DNA of 59,118 nt, from assembly GCA_016928835.1 (NCBI GenBank), contig JAFGJW010000017.1:1-59118 (forward strand), given 5' to 3'. The notes below the pieces were generated by a model. The model did no database searches and was not told where the DNA came from. It saw only the letters and a program-made list of their open reading frames with translations. The DNA comes from Candidatus Woesearchaeota archaeon (GTDB lineage Archaea > Nanobdellota > Nanobdellia > Woesearchaeales > GW2011-AR15). Within the stretch, counting starts at the first letter, position 1. Each line of letters starts with the position of its first letter. A program made the position numbers and the translations under genes. Shown here piece after piece: positions 33,176-42,351 of this stretch.

Positions 33176-33871
33176 ATGAAAGAAAGGGCAAAAATAGTAG
33201 CAGTAATGACAGTAGTGCTTTTGTTGAGCGTCTTAGCAGTAATTGCAGATCCTTTGGGCACAGATTTGACGTATGTCAATTCGAGCAGGCGCACTGCACA
33301 AAGTCCACAGACCCAGGATGCTCAGGCTGGCAATGTCACAAGACTAGACATTAACCAGACAAAGATAACAGATGTATGGCAGGGCTTCTATGGTAATATC
33401 TCAGGTAGTATTACCTTAGATGATGCAGGAAACCACACATTCTATGACTGGTCAATGACAGCAATAACAGGAGAAGTCTATGCTACTCGAGAGACGGTAG
33501 CTGATTGGGCGACCATAAACTGCTCCAACTCTACATACATGGATAATGAGCACTCAGGTCTTGGAATAACAGGAACCTGGGCAGACAGTATCAACAATAC
33601 CTATACGTCGACATCACATGACGCGTTCAGTGTTGGTAACAGACCAATGGCAAGTTGTCCATCAACACAGGCATATGACTCCACAGGAGCCGGCGCATTT
33701 TGGAATGTGATGCTGGCAGTGTACGCAACAGGAAATCCAGTGTATACAACAATTATCAATGAAGACAATGATGGATTTGACGGATATAACTGGGATTTTG
33801 AACTGTTAGTTCCAACGAACTACACAAATGGAGGTACAGCAACATACTACTTTTATGTAGAGCTGAACTAA
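33176..33871 (+). CDS. Small secreted surface protein, paralogue 2 of 3
   Basis: A 231-residue protein with a signal peptide (about 6-23, ending VIA) and an external domain. It shares SGSITLDDAGNHTFYDW, GEVYATRE, W-A-T-INC and the C-terminal YYFYVEL with the proteins at 534 and 33919, but is the most diverged of the three. A very strong SD, GGAGG at 33160-33164, precedes ATG 33176, which suggests high expression. There is no anchor. It is probably a secreted structural subunit. Confidence 0.8.
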   Translation: MKERAKIVAVMTVVLLLSVLAVIADPLGTDLTYVNSSRRTAQSPQTQDAQAGNVTRLDINQTKITDVWQGFYGNISGSITLDDAGNHTFYDWSMTAITGEVYATRETVADWATINCSNSTYMDNEHSGLGITGTWADSINNTYTSTSHDAFSVGNRPMASCPSTQAYDSTGAGAFWNVMLAVYATGNPVYTTIINEDNDGFDGYNWDFELLVPTNYTNGGTATYYFYVELN

Positions 33872-33893
33872 ACCTTTTTTTTTATCTTTTTTA
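33872..33893 (+). terminator. Poly-T archaeal-type terminator
   Basis: Directly after the stop codon, runs of nine and six T separated by AC. This matches the oligo-T termination signals of archaeal RNA polymerase. Partial read-through into 33919 is possible because no clear promoter separates the two genes. Confidence 0.5.
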
Positions 33894-33918
33894 GGTATAA
33901 AATAAAGGAAAGACAAAA

Positions 33919-34680
33919 ATGACAAACAAAAAGTTAGCAAGGGCAAAAGGAGAAGCACTACTTGCAGCTCTCCTGTTAGTGCTAACTCTCCTCGCCTTTG
34001 TTAATACAGTATTTGCAGTGGATCCAACTGGGGCTGTAGTAACCAACTATACTACTTCTCAAAAAAATACATCAGCTCCGGGTCAAAGGAATGATTCCAG
34101 AGGAACAATAACAACAGTATTACTCACAGGTATTCAGCAGGATACAAAGTGGAAAGCGTATGTAGGAAATGTCTCGGCAACATTTACTCTTGATGACAGC
34201 GCTGACTACACAATCTACAGCTGGAACATAAATAGCTTTACAGGACAGGTGTATGCAAGCAGGAACAGCTCAATAACTTGGAGCACCATTAATTGTACAG
34301 AAGTTGCTGAAAAAACAGCAGAGGGGCTTAGTGTAAATCATTCCGCAAGCTCAGAGGATGGCCTCAACAGAACATTCACAAGCCAGATTCATAGAGAATT
34401 TTATGTGGGAGATTTGTATATAAAAAACAGCAGCTGCTATTCTATAGCTACTTATGTTAACGATGCTTCACAAAGTCTAACAGAATCAGTATCATTCCAG
34501 GAAGTCTTGCTTTCTGACGGTAGTGGAAGAATGGTTTATACAACTTTTGTTGAGAATGACATACCTGGTTATAGGAGCGATGGTACAACTTATGACTTCC
34601 AGATGATAGTTGCAGAAGATCCACGAGGCAGCATTCCAATAACTCCTTATTACTTCTATGTAGAACTGACTGGAAACTAG
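33919..34680 (+). CDS. Small secreted surface protein, paralogue 3 of 3
   Basis: A 253-residue protein with a longer basic N-terminus and signal segment (about 12-33, ending VFA). The external domain is closest to the 534 protein: KWKAYVGNVSATFTLDD, GQVYASRNSSITWSTINC, FYVGDLYIKNSSC, SFQEVLLSDG, TYDFQMIVAE and YYFYVELTGN. SD-like AAGGAA precedes ATG 33919. There is no anchor. Its closer match to the distant 534 copy than to its neighbour suggests the family expanded before the present gene order. Confidence 0.8.
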   Translation: MTNKKLARAKGEALLAALLLVLTLLAFVNTVFAVDPTGAVVTNYTTSQKNTSAPGQRNDSRGTITTVLLTGIQQDTKWKAYVGNVSATFTLDDSADYTIYSWNINSFTGQVYASRNSSITWSTINCTEVAEKTAEGLSVNHSASSEDGLNRTFTSQIHREFYVGDLYIKNSSCYSIATYVNDASQSLTESVSFQEVLLSDGSGRMVYTTFVENDIPGYRSDGTTYDFQMIVAEDPRGSIPITPYYFYVELTGN

Positions 34681-34716
34681 GTTTAATTCCTTAATCTAAA
34701 AAAAAGAGAAAGAGGG

Positions 34717-35469
34717 TTAGAGTCTTCTCTGTCTCAAGACTTCTGGTTCTCGACGCATGTATTTTGGGACAATTGCTTCCACACATGATGCACCCAATCG
34801 TGCGAGAGTTTTATTTAGATCTTTTTCACCTTCATTCTTATGTGTTTCCTCTATTTTCTTGTATTCACTATTAATAAAAGCAGTTCCTTGTCTCTGAGCA
34901 TATACCTCCTCAAGCTGGTCAATTTCTCTTTCTAATTTTCGACCCGCTCCTGCAGCATAGTGACCACAGTCTGGATGCTTCATAAGATAAACACATATGT
35001 CCTCATTAGGCACATTCGAAAATCCAAATAGTGCTTCAATCAACTCATGTGCCACCCGCGGGGGGGCATTTTTTGTTCCGAATCCAAAACCGTCGCCACT
35101 AAATCTGAATGCCCCAGCATCTCCGGCTATACCAACAACAACCATTCCATCTCTATATGCTAACTGAATAAAACCCTCTTGTAAATATTTATGTGCTCTC
35201 TGCTCCAATTTATCCTTAGGTCTGTTGACAGCTAACTGTCTTCGATCAACTATCTCAAACTCTGTTCCGTTATATCTCAGTGCAACAAGAGTCCACGTAG
35301 AATCTGCTCTTTGTATATGTGCGTCATCATAGTATACTCCAATCTCTTCAAACCCATTTCCCAAACATGTTCCGGGATATTTAGAATCTACACACATTAA
35401 CACTATTTCATCAATAGTCTTTGGGATCTTTCCCTGAAGTATCTTTTTTATATTATTTATAATACTCAT
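34717..35469 (-). CDS. Soluble protein of unknown function
   Basis: A 250-residue protein without signal or membrane segments. The N-terminal 100 residues look like an alpha/beta or beta domain with two cysteines (MCVDSKYPGTC), and the C-terminal part is helical and charged. HELIEAL near residue 140 is not an HExxH metalloprotease motif. A C7 tract in the coding strand encodes A-P-P near residue 134. A TATA-like element about 26 nt upstream of ATG 35469 suggests a nearly leaderless transcript. The 3' end faces the 33919 gene. Confidence 0.6.
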   Translation of the reverse strand: MSIINNIKKILQGKIPKTIDEIVLMCVDSKYPGTCLGNGFEEIGVYYDDAHIQRADSTWTLVALRYNGTEFEIVDRRQLAVNRPKDKLEQRAHKYLQEGFIQLAYRDGMVVVGIAGDAGAFRFSGDGFGFGTKNAPPRVAHELIEALFGFSNVPNEDICVYLMKHPDCGHYAAGAGRKLEREIDQLEEVYAQRQGTAFINSEYKKIEETHKNEGEKDLNKTLARLGASCVEAIVPKYMRREPEVLRQRRL

Positions 35470-35518
35470 CTCACATCACACTCCATTTTCTATATTTAAC
35501 AAATATACTGCTGACTTA

Positions 35519-35548
35519 ACCTCTTTTTTGAGGTGGTAGAAGTACCAC
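35519..35548. promoter_or_regulatory. Two adjacent perfect hairpins
   Basis: ACCTC-TTTTTT-GAGGT (35519-35534) shares its last bases with GTGGTA-GAAG-TACCAC (35533-35548), so the two stems are mutually exclusive by two bases. They lie between the vapC stop and the 34717 gene start on the minus strand, and could be a transcript end for vapBC or a regulatory site. Confidence 0.4.
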
Positions 35549-35636
35549 ACATTAGACGGAAAATTAGCTTTTATTTTTAAAGATTATTGTTTTTTACTCT
35601 CCTCTTTCCAAATAAATGGATTATAATCGATAAACT

Positions 35637-36035
35637 TTAATCTTCAGAAACAATAATCTTTTTTAATTTAGAGATTTTTTTGAAATGCTCGTCTGTTGTG
35701 ATCAAAGTCATGTCCCTATCAATAGCAATGCTGGCAATAATCAAGTCAAAAATTGGAATTGGTTTGCCTTTTCTCTCTAACTCTAATTTTAGTTCAGCAC
35801 AGATTCTGGCGCTGTTTTTTGTAGTGCCCACAAGCGGAGTCTCGTTTAGATTATGGAGTTTTATTTCCTTATCTGAGCTTCTCTTTAATATCCCGTAGTA
35901 AACTTCACTGTACGTCGGAGATGAGATGAACAAAAAACTCTTCTGCTTTGCTGAAATCTCAATAATCTTTTCAAGAATTCTCTTATTCTCCCTTTCCATC
36001 TCTATGTATATAGAAGTGTCCAGTATGAAATTCAT
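35637..36035 (-). CDS. vapC: PIN-domain ribonuclease toxin (VapC-like)
   Basis: A 132-residue single PIN domain with the acidic active-site set Asp6 (FILDTS), Glu44 (YSEVYYG), Asp97 (IFDLIIA) and Asp115 (TTDEHF). Enzymes of this family cut RNA, often tRNA, using Mg2+. Its ATG overlaps the stop of the antitoxin-like gene by ATGA, the usual order of antitoxin first. All catalytic residues are present, so it is likely active. Confidence 0.9.
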   Translation of the reverse strand: MNFILDTSIYIEMERENKRILEKIIEISAKQKSFLFISSPTYSEVYYGILKRSSDKEIKLHNLNETPLVGTTKNSARICAELKLELERKGKPIPIFDLIIASIAIDRDMTLITTDEHFKKISKLKKIIVSED

Positions 36036-36280
36036 TTTGTTTTTCTGAACTCAGTTTCTTTCCTGAACTCCTTCATTCCTTCTCTAATAACCATTACATC
36101 TTTGTCATCCAGACTTTTTTTCCTGTAGACCAATTTCTTCCAGTTTCCTTCTTCATTCCCCTCCTTATATTCGTTTACCATTTTGGAAAACATCTCTCCG
36201 GTCTTAAGATTATTTTTTGCAGCCTCTACTTTGAACGCTATCCAATCTTCGTCATTTACTTTCTTTATGCAAACATCCAT
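36032..36280 (-). CDS. vapB: VapB-like antitoxin
   Basis: An 82-residue protein starting MDVCIKKVNDEDW, with an N-terminal strand and helices of ribbon-helix-helix type (about 1-45) and a charged, probably flexible C-terminus (about 50-82) that would occupy the VapC active site. ATG 36280 is preceded by GGTGA at suitable spacing; an in-frame GTG further upstream is less likely. It partners the PIN gene. Autoregulation through the promoter at 36313-36323 is expected for the family. Confidence 0.8.
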   Translation of the reverse strand: MDVCIKKVNDEDWIAFKVEAAKNNLKTGEMFSKMVNEYKEGNEEGNWKKLVYRKKSLDDKDVMVIREGMKEFRKETEFRKTK

Positions 36281-36312
36281 GGCTTTCACCAACACAATAG
36301 AAAATGTTTAAC

Positions 36313-36323
36313 TATTTAAACTT
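36313..36323 (-). promoter_or_regulatory. TATA box for the vapBC pair
   Basis: On the minus strand AGTTTAAATAG is centred about 26 nt before a predicted start near 36291, giving an about 11-nt leader with GGTGA before ATG 36280. The rest of 36324-36507 shows no gene. Confidence 0.55.
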
Positions 36324-36507
36324 TTCTAACTTTTATAACAAGTTTGAAAAATAATTACTAAGAAATATACAAAAAATTCTATGCTAGCATTGGACCTACA
36401 GCATTAATCCTAGCTTTCAATTGTAAGATTTCCATTAGCCATTGTCTTTCACAATAGGAGTCTCGAGTAAAATTTAGTCACGTGGTGACAAGAACTAACA
36501 TACAAAC

Positions 36508-37122
36508 CTATCTCTTGCTCTTAATCCTCTTAGTCCTGAAAATGGATTCTCTCTCCTGCTCCTCTAATCTTAGCGAAATAAAATTGCTTAGCTTGATCAT
36601 CTTTGGGATTACATCAAATTCCAGAGCGTTTACTCTTCTCTTGGTTTTCTCTATCTCTCCCAGCAGCTTTTTTATGCTTGTCTCAACTTCTGCTACAAGG
36701 AGAATGTATTCAAGCAGCTCAGCATAGGCCCTTGTTGCTTCCATAACTGCGATGGAAGTGGTAACAGTGCCATATCCTTCTTCACCATATCTTCTTTTTT
36801 CAATTGTGCTTTCAATTCGCGGCACAATAACACCCATAATATTTCTTGTTTCTACAATTATCTCAGGTTTGTCTTTGATTGCCATTGCCGCTGACCGTAT
36901 CTCAATATCAGATGCCAGTAGCCGGGCCATATTAAGCTTATGCCTGGCCTCTTTATACTTCTCAGTTAGTTCCTTTCTTACTGTTTTTGTTTTTTTAAGA
37001 ATCTCAAAGAATTCAAGGATCAAACCATCTCTCTTTTTCTTCAGCAATTTATAACCAGACCTAGCCAATTTAATCTTTTTCTTAAGCTTCATTAACTCTG
37101 AACGTGTGGGTTTGATTTCCAT
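36508..37122 (-). CDS. atpD: A-type ATP synthase subunit D
   Basis: A 204-residue helical protein forming the central rotor stalk. Recognised from P-T-R-S-E-L-M-K-L-K-K-K at the N-terminus, the long coiled coil at residues 1-70, and the family's RRVNALEFDVIP segment near residue 166. It is the last gene of the operon, displaced from atpB by the carbonic anhydrase gene. It ends in a Lys/Arg-rich tail. Confidence 0.95.
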   Translation of the reverse strand: MEIKPTRSELMKLKKKIKLARSGYKLLKKKRDGLILEFFEILKKTKTVRKELTEKYKEARHKLNMARLLASDIEIRSAAMAIKDKPEIIVETRNIMGVIVPRIESTIEKRRYGEEGYGTVTTSIAVMEATRAYAELLEYILLVAEVETSIKKLLGEIEKTKRRVNALEFDVIPKMIKLSNFISLRLEEQERESIFRTKRIKSKR

Positions 37123-37196
37123 TTTTAAGCAATTTGGAGGACTTCATGTCCTCATTGATTAGTTTTGTCCTCTCTTTTGTTTGTTTAAGCAGAGCA

Positions 37197-37856
37197 TTAC
37201 GTCAACCTTTTGACCCTTACCTCTTTAAACTCATCCTCTAGCTCAGATAACACTTCATGCTCTTTCAACTTAACAGCATCCCTTACTCCATTAATATTAA
37301 TGACAATAATTGCACCATTTCCGGCCCCATATACATTATGTATGTCATACACTGCTCCAACAATAGTTGTATCTTTTCCTTTATAGAGTCTCATAGCATC
37401 CTTAACCTGCTCGTCTACATTAAGCTCAGTATATTTAGCCTTATACTCATTTTTATTATCGCCAAACTCTTTTATTTTTGAATGGGTAATCACACTAAGT
37501 GAGGCTAATTCTCTTATTATTCCGGCAGTTTCATTAGTGAAATCTGCAAGAGATGCTTTAATTGCACCGCAATCAGTGTGTCCCAAAACCAAGAGCACAG
37601 GGGTCCTGCAATGCAAAACTCCATAATCAATGCTTCCCTCTGAGTTTGATATCTGGTTGCCAATGTTTCGAATATGAAATACATGGTTTGTAAGATCCTT
37701 ATTCATAATATGCCCGCCAACTCTTGAATCAGAGCAGCAGACCATTGTAATCTTCGGCTTCTGACCCTCTTTTATATTTTCCCAAATTTCATGATTCACT
37801 TCATTCATGTAGTCTTCATTTCCCTTGAGCATATCTTTGACTATTTTCTTTGCCAT
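37197..37856 (-). CDS. Beta-carbonic anhydrase
   Basis: A 219-residue protein with the beta-class zinc site: Cys41, with Asp43 and Arg45 in CSDSR, then His93 and Cys96 in GHTDCG. It would interconvert CO2 and bicarbonate plus H+ in the cytoplasm. ATG 37856 has GAGGTGA just upstream and is preferred over the GTG two codons earlier. It lies 20 nt after atpB and 74 nt before atpD, inside the ATP synthase operon, and is probably co-transcribed. That placement is unusual; a link to pH or bicarbonate balance near the enzyme is only a hypothesis. Confidence 0.9.
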   Translation of the reverse strand: MAKKIVKDMLKGNEDYMNEVNHEIWENIKEGQKPKITMVCCSDSRVGGHIMNKDLTNHVFHIRNIGNQISNSEGSIDYGVLHCRTPVLLVLGHTDCGAIKASLADFTNETAGIIRELASLSVITHSKIKEFGDNKNEYKAKYTELNVDEQVKDAMRLYKGKDTTIVGAVYDIHNVYGAGNGAIIVININGVRDAVKLKEHEVLSELEDEFKEVRVKRLT

Positions 37857-37876
37857 ATTCACCTCACCCTTGGATC

Positions 37877-39247
37877 TTACTTATCATAATACTTATCTTT
37901 AAACTCAGGTTTAATTCTGATTAAATCCTTCTTTGGCATCATCCTCATAAGATCCCAGCCAATGCCAAGCGTACCTTTAATATCCCTGTCCTCGTGTTTT
38001 CCCTGCCTGACAAATCTCTTTTCAAACTCATCAGCAAATTTCAATAATTTCTTGTCCTTGTCAGACAACGCTTCCTCACCAACAATAGCCACCAACCCTC
38101 TTAAATCTCTTCCTTCAGCATAGTTGGCATAGAGCTGGTCAGAAACCTGTTTGTGGTCTTCTCTTGTCTTTGTTGGTCCAATGCCTGCATTCATTAATCT
38201 AGAAAGAGAAGGCAGTATGTCAATTGGGGGATAGATATTCTTTCTATGCAATTCTCTGCTCAGTACAATCTGTCCCTCTGTGATATATCCAGTAAGATCA
38301 GGAATAGGATGTGTAATGTCGTCTCCCATCATAGTTAATATGGGAATCTGTGTTATAGAACCATTTTTGCCATGAATCATTCCGGCTCGCTCATAGATCG
38401 TGGCAAGGTCAGTGTACATATACCCTGGATAACCTCGTCTTCCTGGGATTTCTTCCCTAGCTGCACCAATCTCTCTTAAGGATTCACAGTAATTAGTTAA
38501 GTCTGTTAAAATCACGAGTACATGCATGTCATGCTCGAATGCCAGGTACTCAGCTGCAGTTAAAGCCATCCTTGGAGTAATTAGTCTTTCAGAGGCAGGA
38601 TCACTTGCTAGGTTTAAAAAAACAACTGCTCTCTGCAACGCGCCTGTCTGCTCAAAATCTTTCATAAAATACTGTGCTTCTTCATTTGTAATACCCATTG
38701 CAGCGAAAATAACTGCAAAAGCCTGCTCTTTTCCAGGGACTTTTGCCTGGCGAGCAATCTGCAGTGCGATCTCATTATGAGGCAGCCCACTTCCAGAGAA
38801 GATCGGCAATTTCTGCCCTCTGACAAGGGTGTTGCACGCATCTATTGTGCTTATGCCCGTCTGGATAAACTCTGCTGGTGATTTTCTGGAATATGGGTTA
38901 ATAGCAGCCCCTGTTATATCTAATTTTTTCTCAGGAATTACCTCTGGACCTCCGTCTATCGGTTTTCCAGCTCCGCTTAGAATTCTCCCAAGCATATTTT
39001 TTGAAACATTAAGCTTTATTGTATCTCCAAGGAACTTAACCCAGGTATTTTTTCTGTCAATACCCCTGGTTCCTTCAAAAACCTGGACAACAACGATATC
39101 TTCGCTTGTGTCAAGCACCTGTCCCATCTTAATACTTCCATCTGAAAGCTTTATCTGCACCAGGTCAGCATAACCAACTGCATCTGTCTTCTCCGTAAAA
39201 ATAAGAGGACCAGCCACCTTTGTTATAGTTCTATATTCCTTAAGCAT
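37877..39247 (-). CDS. atpB: A-type ATP synthase subunit B
   Basis: A 456-residue regulatory subunit of the A1 hexamer. Family segments include the [12 protein letters not shown] region (degenerate P-loop), [44 protein letters not shown] and [11 protein letters not shown]. It does not hydrolyse ATP itself. ATG 39247 follows AGGTGAT and is preferred over the GTG three codons upstream, which overlaps the atpA stop. Normal length. Confidence 0.97.
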   Translation of the reverse strand: MLKEYRTITKVAGPLIFTEKTDAVGYADLVQIKLSDGSIKMGQVLDTSEDIVVVQVFEGTRGIDRKNTWVKFLGDTIKLNVSKNMLGRILSGAGKPIDGGPEVIPEKKLDITGAAINPYSRKSPAEFIQTGISTIDACNTLVRGQKLPIFSGSGLPHNEIALQIARQAKVPGKEQAFAVIFAAMGITNEEAQYFMKDFEQTGALQRAVVFLNLASDPASERLITPRMALTAAEYLAFEHDMHVLVILTDLTNYCESLREIGAAREEIPGRRGYPGYMYTDLATIYERAGMIHGKNGSITQIPILTMMGDDITHPIPDLTGYITEGQIVLSRELHRKNIYPPIDILPSLSRLMNAGIGPTKTREDHKQVSDQLYANYAEGRDLRGLVAIVGEEALSDKDKKLLKFADEFEKRFVRQGKHEDRDIKGTLGIGWDLMRMMPKKDLIRIKPEFKDKYYDK

Positions 39248-39252
39248 TAATA

Positions 39253-40995
39253 TCACCTGAATTTGTCAAATTCTCTATCCATATCTAGTTTAATCTTGGC
39301 AAGCTCTTTCTTGTAATCTTTAATGAACTTTATATTTGCAATAGTTTCTTTTGATTCCATATTAATAAGAGACTGGATCCCAGCTCCCTGGTCAAGCGCG
39401 AGATTTGCCTGATTAGCATAATGTAATATTGTCTCCATTAACATATACATCTTATCCATTTGGCAGTAAGTGTCAACTTCATGAAATGCATTCTGCTGCA
39501 AAAAGAACTCTCGTATCATCCTGGCAATTTCAAGAGTAAGCTGCTGCTTAGCTGGCAGAGCGTCGCTTCCAACAAGCTGCACAATCTCTAACAGTTTTTC
39601 TTCCTCCTGTAAATATGCCATCAGCTCATTCACCATCTCAACCCATCTTGCTCCCACATTATCAACAAACCAATTCTCCAAAGTATCCTTATAAAGGCTG
39701 TATGAGGTAAGCCAGTTGATAGCAGGGAAATGCCTTCTTTGCGCTAATCTCGGATCAAGTGCCCAGAAGGTTTTTATGACTCTTAATGTATTCTGAGTAA
39801 CTGGTTCTGAGAAGTCTCCCCCTGGCGGGCTGACAGCGCCAATAACAGTGATTGAGCCTATCTCTTTTGATAAGGTATTTACTCTGCCAGCTCTTTCATA
39901 AAACTCGGCAAGCCTTGTGGCTAGATAAGCTGGATAACCCTCTTCGCCTGGCATCTCTTCAAGTCTTGAAGATATTTCTCTCATTGCCTCAGCCCATCTT
40001 GAGGTTGAGTCAGCCATTAGGGCAACATTATATCCCATATCTCGATAATATTCTGCAATAGTCATGCCCGTGTAAACAGAAGCCTCTCTTGCAGCAACAG
40101 GCATGTTTGATGTATTTGCGATAAGTACAGTTCTGTTCATCAGAGGTCTTCCTGTTCTTGGGTCTTTCAGCTCTGGGAATTCTTTTAATACCTCAGTCAT
40201 CTCATTGCCTCGCTCTCCACAGCCGATATATACAATAATGTCTGCATCAGACCATTTTGCTAAGGTTTGTTGAGCAACTGTCTTTCCAGTTCCAAAACCT
40301 CCAGGGATTGCAGCCATTCCTCCTTTTGCCAGCGGGAATAATGCATCAAATATCCTTTGTCCTGTAATGAATGGGACCTCTGCCTGGAGTTTGTTTGTAA
40401 ATTTTCGCGGGGTTCTTACCGGCCACTTTTGGCTCAGTTTAAGTTCAGCTCCATTATCCAATTTTCCAATAGGCTCTTCAACATTAAATTTTCCAGCTTT
40501 TATCTCGGCGACTTTTCCTGTATACTCAGGCAGTGGAGGCAGAATGATTTTATGTATTAGCCCGGGCATCTCTTCAACCTCCCCAATAATTGTGCCTGGT
40601 TTTACACTCTCCCCCTTATTAACACTAGGCTTAAACTCCCATTTTTTTTCTAAATTAAGACCTGGGGCTTCAACACCCCTCTTAATGTATTCTCCCATCT
40701 GCTTGGTAAGCACTGGAAGAGGTCGCTGGATCCCGTCATAAATACTATCAAGCAAGCCGGGGCCGAGCAATACACTTAGTGGCTCTCCTGTATTCTCGAC
40801 TACTTCTCCCGGTTTAAGACCAGAAGTATCTTCATAAACCTGAATTGTTGTCTTCTCACCCTGAATCTGGATTACCTCGCCCATTAGTTTTTCATTTCCT
40901 ACTTTGACTAGGTCATACATTCTAGCACTAATACCCGTTGCAGTGACAACAGGTCCAGCAATCCTGTAGATTCTACCAATTTTTTCCTTGCTCAT
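39253..40995 (-). CDS. atpA: A-type ATP synthase catalytic subunit A
   Basis: A 580-residue catalytic subunit. The Walker A motif GGFGTGKT lies at about residues 232-239, the non-homologous region lies at about 115-185, and [16 protein letters not shown] and [13 protein letters not shown] follow. All are intact. ATG 40995 follows GGTGATATT and is preferred over the ATG at 41016, which overlaps the end of atpF. It makes or hydrolyses ATP in the A1 head, coupled to ion flow through AtpI/AtpK. Confidence 0.98.
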   Translation of the reverse strand: MSKEKIGRIYRIAGPVVTATGISARMYDLVKVGNEKLMGEVIQIQGEKTTIQVYEDTSGLKPGEVVENTGEPLSVLLGPGLLDSIYDGIQRPLPVLTKQMGEYIKRGVEAPGLNLEKKWEFKPSVNKGESVKPGTIIGEVEEMPGLIHKIILPPLPEYTGKVAEIKAGKFNVEEPIGKLDNGAELKLSQKWPVRTPRKFTNKLQAEVPFITGQRIFDALFPLAKGGMAAIPGGFGTGKTVAQQTLAKWSDADIIVYIGCGERGNEMTEVLKEFPELKDPRTGRPLMNRTVLIANTSNMPVAAREASVYTGMTIAEYYRDMGYNVALMADSTSRWAEAMREISSRLEEMPGEEGYPAYLATRLAEFYERAGRVNTLSKEIGSITVIGAVSPPGGDFSEPVTQNTLRVIKTFWALDPRLAQRRHFPAINWLTSYSLYKDTLENWFVDNVGARWVEMVNELMAYLQEEEKLLEIVQLVGSDALPAKQQLTLEIARMIREFFLQQNAFHEVDTYCQMDKMYMLMETILHYANQANLALDQGAGIQSLINMESKETIANIKFIKDYKKELAKIKLDMDREFDKFR

Positions 40996-41008
40996 GATAA
41001 TATCACCA

Positions 41009-41323
41009 TCACGCATTCAATAAATCAACGCCTATTGATTTTTTGATCATTTCCCTCAAATTATCCTGTGCCGTATCCTTCTCGGAGAGCACAACAGTTA
41101 TAGGTTTTACTGATGTTTCAATCTCCTTTCTCAAGCTTTGGCTGATTGAGCCCACTGTGTCCTCATCAGTAACAATTACTCCCACAGTCGAATCCTGCAT
41201 GAGCTGCTTAACTTCTCTTTCAGGCTTCTCGCCAACTGTATAGATGCGTTCTATTCCGACTAACTTAAATCCAAGTACAAACTCTTCCTGGCCCAGCACA
41301 ACAAGATCTGCTATTTGAATCAC
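41009..41323 (-). CDS. atpF: A-type ATP synthase subunit F
   Basis: A 104-residue Rossmann-like central-stalk subunit, with [16 protein letters not shown] at the N-terminus and GVIVTDED in the middle. The GTG start at 41323 overlaps the stop of atpC (GTGA). The length is typical. Confidence 0.93.
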   Translation of the reverse strand: MIQIADLVVLGQEEFVLGFKLVGIERIYTVGEKPEREVKQLMQDSTVGVIVTDEDTVGSISQSLRKEIETSVKPITVVLSEKDTAQDNLREMIKKSIGVDLLNA

Positions 41324-42351
41324 CCAGCAATCAAATTCTCTTTAATGAAAGATTCTGGCATACGCATCTGCTTGGCTTTGGCAAGCATAAGTAAATTCCT
41401 TATCTCAATCTCTTTTCCGAACATGTACAGCAATATTGTATCAGTGGATAAAGGGAATATATTTGGTGTATCCAAAATTTTCTTATACATAAATTTGTCC
41501 ATCTCAAGCTCAATTTGTGCTAAATCTTTCTTTTTGTGATAAGCTTCAAGCGTACTACCAAGCATCCTGCCATAACAGCTTTTCTTAAGGATTTTAATAA
41601 GAGAGGAAGTGTCTTTTAGCTTAACAAGCTCTTTTAATTGAAGTCTAGAGCCAGGATAAATCATGAACTCACCAAGATCAATTTCAAGCGCTCTGGATTT
41701 TATTAAATTTTTAATATTTAGAAAATCAACTTCTATCTCGAGAAATTGCTTTAAGACTCTTCCCTGCTCAGGGAGGGATCTGCTGAACTGCAGTAAATCA
41801 TTATAATAATGCATATCTAAAAGGTTTTCAATCAATGCCAAACTATTATTTTTTTTATAAAATTCATATCCTCTTTCTAAATAACTATAATTTATGAATT
41901 TTAAACTTTGCAGTATCTTTTTTACACTCTCATGCCTAACCAGCAAGTTTAGGTCATGGCTGTTAAGGGTGCCGGCGGGCAACAGCATTTTTATAATATC
42001 CTCTTTTGATTTTTTTGCGTATCTTCCCCGGATAATGGTCTTGACATTCCATACGTCCATTCTTTTTAGATATTGCATAATCAAAACCTGAGTGCTTGCA
42101 TTAGATATGGTTTTCAATCTATTGAAGACTTTGACAAGATTTTTTCGTAATGCATTTTCTAATAGCTCAACTCCCGAGTACTCTAGGCCGAGCTTGTCGA
42201 TTTCCTCTTTGTATTCATGTTCCTGAAGATACTGCGTCATTTCCATCAGTCTCATTTTAGCAAGGCGCTCATATTCTATAGGTTTAATTAGCTTTGATCT
42301 CATTACACACACTCTTGCATAGGTATAGGTGCTAAACGTTATCTTATCCAT
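41320..42351 (-). CDS. atpC: A-type ATP synthase subunit C
   Basis: A 343-residue helical funnel subunit that sits on the c ring and connects it to the stalk. Recognised from the YARVCVMRSKLI start, NVKTIIRGRYA near residue 105 and the repeated helical V-ATPase d/AC39 pattern. ATG 42351 follows GGTGA and lies inside the last codons of atpE (8-bp overlap). TTG at 42360 is an alternative. Confidence 0.93.
   Translation of the reverse strand: MDKITFSTYTYARVCVMRSKLIKPIEYERLAKMRLMEMTQYLQEHEYKEEIDKLGLEYSGVELLENALRKNLVKVFNRLKTISNASTQVLIMQYLKRMDVWNVKTIIRGRYAKKSKEDIIKMLLPAGTLNSHDLNLLVRHESVKKILQSLKFINYSYLERGYEFYKKNNSLALIENLLDMHYYNDLLQFSRSLPEQGRVLKQFLEIEVDFLNIKNLIKSRALEIDLGEFMIYPGSRLQLKELVKLKDTSSLIKILKKSCYGRMLGSTLEAYHKKKDLAQIELEMDKFMYKKILDTPNIFPLSTDTILLYMFGKEIEIRNLLMLAKAKQMRMPESFIKENLIAG

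Noticed and set aside
34717-35469. HELIEAL as a zinc protease motif
   Set aside because: The spacing is not HExxH and no further metal ligands are evident.
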